A DNA stretch of 64,000 nt from Aerobium sp039839275. GTDB lineage: Bacteria > Pseudomonadota > Alphaproteobacteria > Rhizobiales > Rhizobiaceae. The notes under the pieces were generated by a model. It did not search any database and was not told the DNA's origin. It saw only the letters and a list, made by a program, of their open reading frames with translations. Of the stretch, positions 61,453 to 64,000 are shown in pieces. The position numbers were made by a program, and so were the translations under genes. How positions within the stretch are numbered: the first letter of the stretch is position 1; every line of letters begins with the position of its first letter. The DNA lies in NCBI RefSeq assembly GCF_039839275.1, contig NZ_JBDOQP010000001.1, forward strand, positions 372,001 through 436,000, given 5' to 3'.

Positions 61453-61763
61453 GAGGGGAGGCTCCTGTCGGATGGTTGCAGCGTGTGGCTGAGGCGCGAG
61501 ACGCGCCGGTCCATTCTATAGTGGGGGATATCCATGAGGCTTTTTCCGAACATCTCGCTTTTCCGCTGATCGCCCTGCGACCGGTCGAATTGCGGCTCGT
61601 TCCGTAAAAGCCCTGTGCCATGGGGTATCGCAATGTCATCGAAGGCTGTGACACTGTCAAGCGCCCCACGCCGCAGACCGCCTCCCGCGAAGCGGTTCCG
61701 CAACAACCGCTTCTGTCCTATGGCTTGGCGCAGCATCAACGGACCCGACAGGGAGATTCGACA
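61453..61763. other. 311-bp divergent region between creatininase and ridA genes
   Basis: No gene is visible. It should hold promoters for both directions. The one clear structure is a perfect 9-bp inverted repeat at 61689-61713. A GACCGGTC palindrome near 61580 is shorter than the TetR motif and lacks its TGA/TCA flanks. Confidence 0.55.
61689..61713. promoter_or_regulatory. Candidate operator upstream of ridA
   Basis: GAAGCGGTT (61689-61697) and AACCGCTTC (61705-61713) form a perfect 9-bp inverted repeat with a 7-base spacer, 16 bp between centres of the arms, 50 bp before the ridA start. It fits a repressor site of a GntR or LacI type; no regulator gene is visible nearby, so it may be beyond the window end. 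Confidence 0.6.
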
Positions 61764-62153
61764 TTGCCCAAATCCGTCAACGCAGGCGACATAGCGGCCC
61801 CCTTCTCCAACTACAGCCACGGCATGCTGGTGTCGGCTGGCAGCGACTTGCTGTTTTGTTCCGGCCAACTCGGCAACGCGTCTGACGGCAGCGTTCCGCA
61901 AGGCTGCGCCGCGCAGGCGGAGCAGTGCTTCGCCAACGCCGAATCGATCCTGCGCTCCGCCGGCATGGGTCTCTCCGACGTCGTGCGCATCAATGCCTAT
62001 GTGACGGCGCGCGAGCATATGGCTCCCTATATGGAGGTTCGCAACCGGCTCTTTGCCGAGCCTTATCCTGCATCCACGCTGGTGATCGTGTCCGGATTCT
62101 CGCGCCCCGAATTCGTGGTCGAGGTCGAGGTGGTCGCGGCGCGCAAGCCCTGA
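61764..62153 (+). CDS. RidA family enamine/imine deaminase
   Basis: 129 residues from TTG 61764, which has GGGAG eight bases ahead; no suitable ATG exists. Landmarks: YSHGMLVSAGSDLLFCSGQLG, DVVRINAYVT and SGFSRPEFVVEVEVVAARK, including the substrate-binding Arg region near the C-terminus. It clears reactive enamine intermediates, or in catabolic islands acts on a pathway intermediate. Convergent with the enolase-superfamily gene. Confidence 0.88.
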   Translation: MPKSVNAGDIAAPFSNYSHGMLVSAGSDLLFCSGQLGNASDGSVPQGCAAQAEQCFANAESILRSAGMGLSDVVRINAYVTAREHMAPYMEVRNRLFAEPYPASTLVIVSGFSRPEFVVEVEVVAARKP

Positions 62154-62158
62154 CGCCG

Positions 62159-63289
62159 CTACTGGTATGACGCTCCGGGGATGAACGGATATTTCTCGAT
62201 CACCTTCTCGTCGATCTCGACTCCGAGGCCCGGCGCTTCCGGCGCAAGTATGGTTCCATCGACGATTTCGAAAGGGGTGCCGAGCTCATCGCGGAACGCA
62301 TTGATGGCGGAGACATCCGCCTCGTAGATGAAGGCGTTCGGCGCCACCGAAAGCACATGGGTGGACGCCGCAGTGCTCAGCACCGATGCGCTCGTATGCG
62401 GCGCGAACTGAAGGTGCCATGCGCCTGCCAGAGCGGCGATCTTCAAGATCTCTGTGACGCCGCCCGTCTTGCAGCAATCCGCCTGCACGAACTGGATGAC
62501 CTCCTCGCTGATGAGCGTCCTTAGTTCATGCCGCGTGAAGTGGTTCTCGCCGGCCGCCAGCGGCGTTGCCGTCAGGTCGCGCAGACGCCTGTAGCCAGGC
62601 AGGTTGTCCGGCGTGAACGGCTCCTCCAGCCAGGCAAGGCGACCCGCCTCGCAGATTTCGGCGATGCGGGCGACGTCGGCGGTCCGGTAGCGGGTGCCGG
62701 CATCGGCCGCAAGCGTGATCTCGGCCCCGAATGCCGCCCTGATCGCGCTCACGCGTTCCAGGTCTTTCTCCAGCGTGTCGCCGACGCGCAGCTTCATGAA
62801 GTCGTAGCCGCGCGCGATGAAGCCCTCGATCTCGCGCTTGAGGTCGTCCACCGGCTGAAAGCCGAGGCTGATGCCGCCCGCATAGGCGCGAATCGGCCGC
62901 CTTTTGCCGCCGAGCAGACGATAGACCGGCTGGCTCAGGTCCTTGCCCTTTATGTCCCACAGCGCCAAGTCGACGCCACTCAGCCCGATCACTGCAGCAG
63001 CGCCCGGTCCATGGGTCGCTATGTAGTGCCTGTAAGACTTGTCCCAGATCGCCTCGGTCTCGTGTGCATCCATGCCGATGAGCGAGGGGCCAAGCGCGTC
63101 GTTGATGAACGCGGCAATCGTGCTCGGCGTCTGCGCGTGGTGCGCCTCGCCATAACCGACGATGCCGCATTCGGTCTCGATCCGCACCAGCACCATGTCG
63201 CGCTTGGCGGAACGGCCGACCGCGAAAACCGCACCACCCGGTGTCGGGCAGGACAATGCAAAGGCCTGGATACGCTTGATCTTGGTCAT
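62159..63289 (-). CDS. Mandelate racemase/muconate lactonizing enzyme family protein
   Basis: 376 residues, enolase superfamily. General acid/base lysine in MKLRVGD; metal ligands Asp in LAADAG, Glu in LEEPF, Glu in GENHF; Asp in QADCCKTGG; His in FAPHTS. The function is likely a sugar acid dehydratase or racemase. It is five bases after the ABC permease gene, suggesting that the solute imported is its substrate. Confidence 0.9.
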   Translation of the reverse strand: MTKIKRIQAFALSCPTPGGAVFAVGRSAKRDMVLVRIETECGIVGYGEAHHAQTPSTIAAFINDALGPSLIGMDAHETEAIWDKSYRHYIATHGPGAAAVIGLSGVDLALWDIKGKDLSQPVYRLLGGKRRPIRAYAGGISLGFQPVDDLKREIEGFIARGYDFMKLRVGDTLEKDLERVSAIRAAFGAEITLAADAGTRYRTADVARIAEICEAGRLAWLEEPFTPDNLPGYRRLRDLTATPLAAGENHFTRHELRTLISEEVIQFVQADCCKTGGVTEILKIAALAGAWHLQFAPHTSASVLSTAASTHVLSVAPNAFIYEADVSAINAFRDELGTPFEIVDGTILAPEAPGLGVEIDEKVIEKYPFIPGASYQ

Positions 63290-63294
63290 GTGGA

Positions 63295-64000
63295 TTATCC
63301 CTTCACCGCGCCGCCGCCGACACCAGAGACCAGATGCTTCTGGAGGAAGAAGAAGACCAGAAGGATCGGCGCCGAGGTAAGAACGCCGCCGGCCATCAGC
63401 ATGCCCCAGTCGGTGGTGTACTGGCCGATCAGGCCCGACAGGCCGAGCGGCAGCGTACGGTTCTTGTCGGAGAGGATGAACGTGCTAGCGTACAGGAATT
63501 CATTCCAGGTGTGGATCATCACCCAGGTGGCCACCGCGACGATGCCCGGTCGGGCCATCGGCAGTATCACGCGCCAGAACGCCTGCCAGCGCGTGCAGCC
63601 GTCGAGCCTGGCCGCATCCTCCAGCGAATGCGGAACCTGCGAGAAGAATCCGCGCATGAGCCATACGCAGAGCGGCAGCATGTAACTGAGATAGACGGGG
63701 ATCAGACCGTAGAGGCTGTCGAGCCAACCCAACCAGCGAAGCTGGATATAGAACGGGATGAGCAGCAGAACCGGCGGGAACATCTGCCCGTAGAGCATGA
63801 ACAGCGGCAGGGCTACCGATCCCTTGAACCGGTGGCGCGCCATGGCGTAGCCGGCTGTCACCGAGATCGCGACGCTGATGACCGTGACGCTGGCCGTCAG
63901 GATCAGGCTGTTGAGGGCGTACCGCCAGAATTCGGCGCCGACCAGCAGGTCCACATAACTCTGGAACGTGAACGAATGCGGCACGAGGCTGGGCGGCCGT
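63295..64000 (-). CDS. ABC transporter permease (carbohydrate type), 5' part outside the window
   Basis: At least 234 codons are visible; the frame stays open to the window edge and the ORF start at 63984 is a GTG codon inside the gene. Six helices and the ATPase-contact loop LEDAARLDGCTRWQAFWRVILP (the EAA loop) fit a MalG-like permease. It should be the second permease of a sugar or sugar-acid ABC importer. Ends six bases before the enolase-superfamily start. Confidence 0.88.
   Translation of the reverse strand, partial: RPPSLVPHSFTFQSYVDLLVGAEFWRYALNSLILTASVTVISVAISVTAGYAMARHRFKGSVALPLFMLYGQMFPPVLLLIPFYIQLRWLGWLDSLYGLIPVYLSYMLPLCVWLMRGFFSQVPHSLEDAARLDGCTRWQAFWRVILPMARPGIVAVATWVMIHTWNEFLYASTFILSDKNRTLPLGLSGLIGQYTTDWGMLMAGGVLTSAPILLVFFFLQKHLVSGVGGGAVKG

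Noticed and set aside
61571..61590. GACCGGTC palindrome near 61580 as a fifth TetR site
   Set aside because: It lacks the TGA/TCA flanks and the six-base arm spacing of the four TGACCGNNCGGTCA copies.
1..64000. CRISPR array, phage, transposon or integron structures
   Set aside because: No regularly spaced repeats, transposase, integrase or terminal inverted repeats with target duplications were seen.

Overview
This 64 kb window is GC-rich chromosomal DNA, very probably from an alphaproteobacterium of the Hyphomicrobiales (Mesorhizobium/Phyllobacteriaceae-like). The assignment rests on gene content only: a BigR/SqrR-type sulfide regulon, two ku genes beside ligD, Bug/TTT solute uptake, an alanine dehydrogenase divergent from an Lrp/AsnC regulator, and frequent TTG/GTG starts. 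No rRNA, tRNA, CRISPR array, phage gene, transposase or insertion sequence was seen.

Region 1 (1-17.1 kb) is mostly housekeeping: a DUF1697 fragment, a DEAD-box RNA helicase with a structured leader, an MFS permease, a compact run cysteine synthase / AlaX editing hydrolase / 3-mercaptopyruvate sulfurtransferase / GNAT, an OmpA-like protein, ald divergent from an Lrp regulator, a GGDEF-EAL protein, a periplasmic CpdB nucleotidase, cyclopropane fatty acid synthase, a MerR regulator and an EEP-fold hydrolase.

Region 2 (17.1-25.4 kb, minus strand) holds two stress operons. The first is a sulfide/persulfide operon: MBL persulfide dioxygenase-like protein, BigR, two YeeE/YedE membrane proteins, a DUF442 protein and a SulP transporter, preceded by two palindromes. 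The second is a copper/oxidase-assembly operon: DUF2946, PCu(A)C, SCO, YcnI and a CopC-CopD fusion. Region 3 (25.5-36.9 kb) carries non-homologous end joining (ku, ligD, ku), an AI-2E family protein, a flavin disulfide reductase, DUF1330, a MarR/DoxX divergent pair around a 20-bp palindrome, Cu/Zn superoxide dismutase, topoisomerase IB, a flavodoxin-like protein and an NTF2-fold protein.

Region 4 (36.9-57.5 kb) is the most interesting part: two adjoining catabolic clusters. The first is a seven-gene minus-strand operon with a divergent LysR regulator: LLM flavin monooxygenase, flavin reductase, CaiB/BaiF CoA-transferase, acyl-CoA dehydrogenase, ADP-forming acyl-CoA ligase, SMP-30 lactonase-like protein and a 98-aa unknown. 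The second is ruled by a TetR regulator and has four copies of TGACCGNNCGGTCA placed at its own gene, at the divergent tctC / enoyl-CoA hydratase promoter and before tctBA. It encodes an enoyl-CoA hydratase, acyl-CoA ligase, a pair of acyl-CoA dehydrogenase subunits, two SDRs (one a tandem fusion), TctBA and a second hydratase. Together these genes look like uptake, oxygenation, lactone opening, CoA activation and beta-oxidation of an unidentified cyclic or branched carboxylate or ketone.

Region 5 (57.6-64 kb) is another catabolic block: amidohydrolase, a remnant of a ferredoxin-reductase C-terminus, FAD-linked oxidase, creatininase-like amidase, RidA, an enolase-superfamily dehydratase and an ABC sugar-type permease cut off by the window end.
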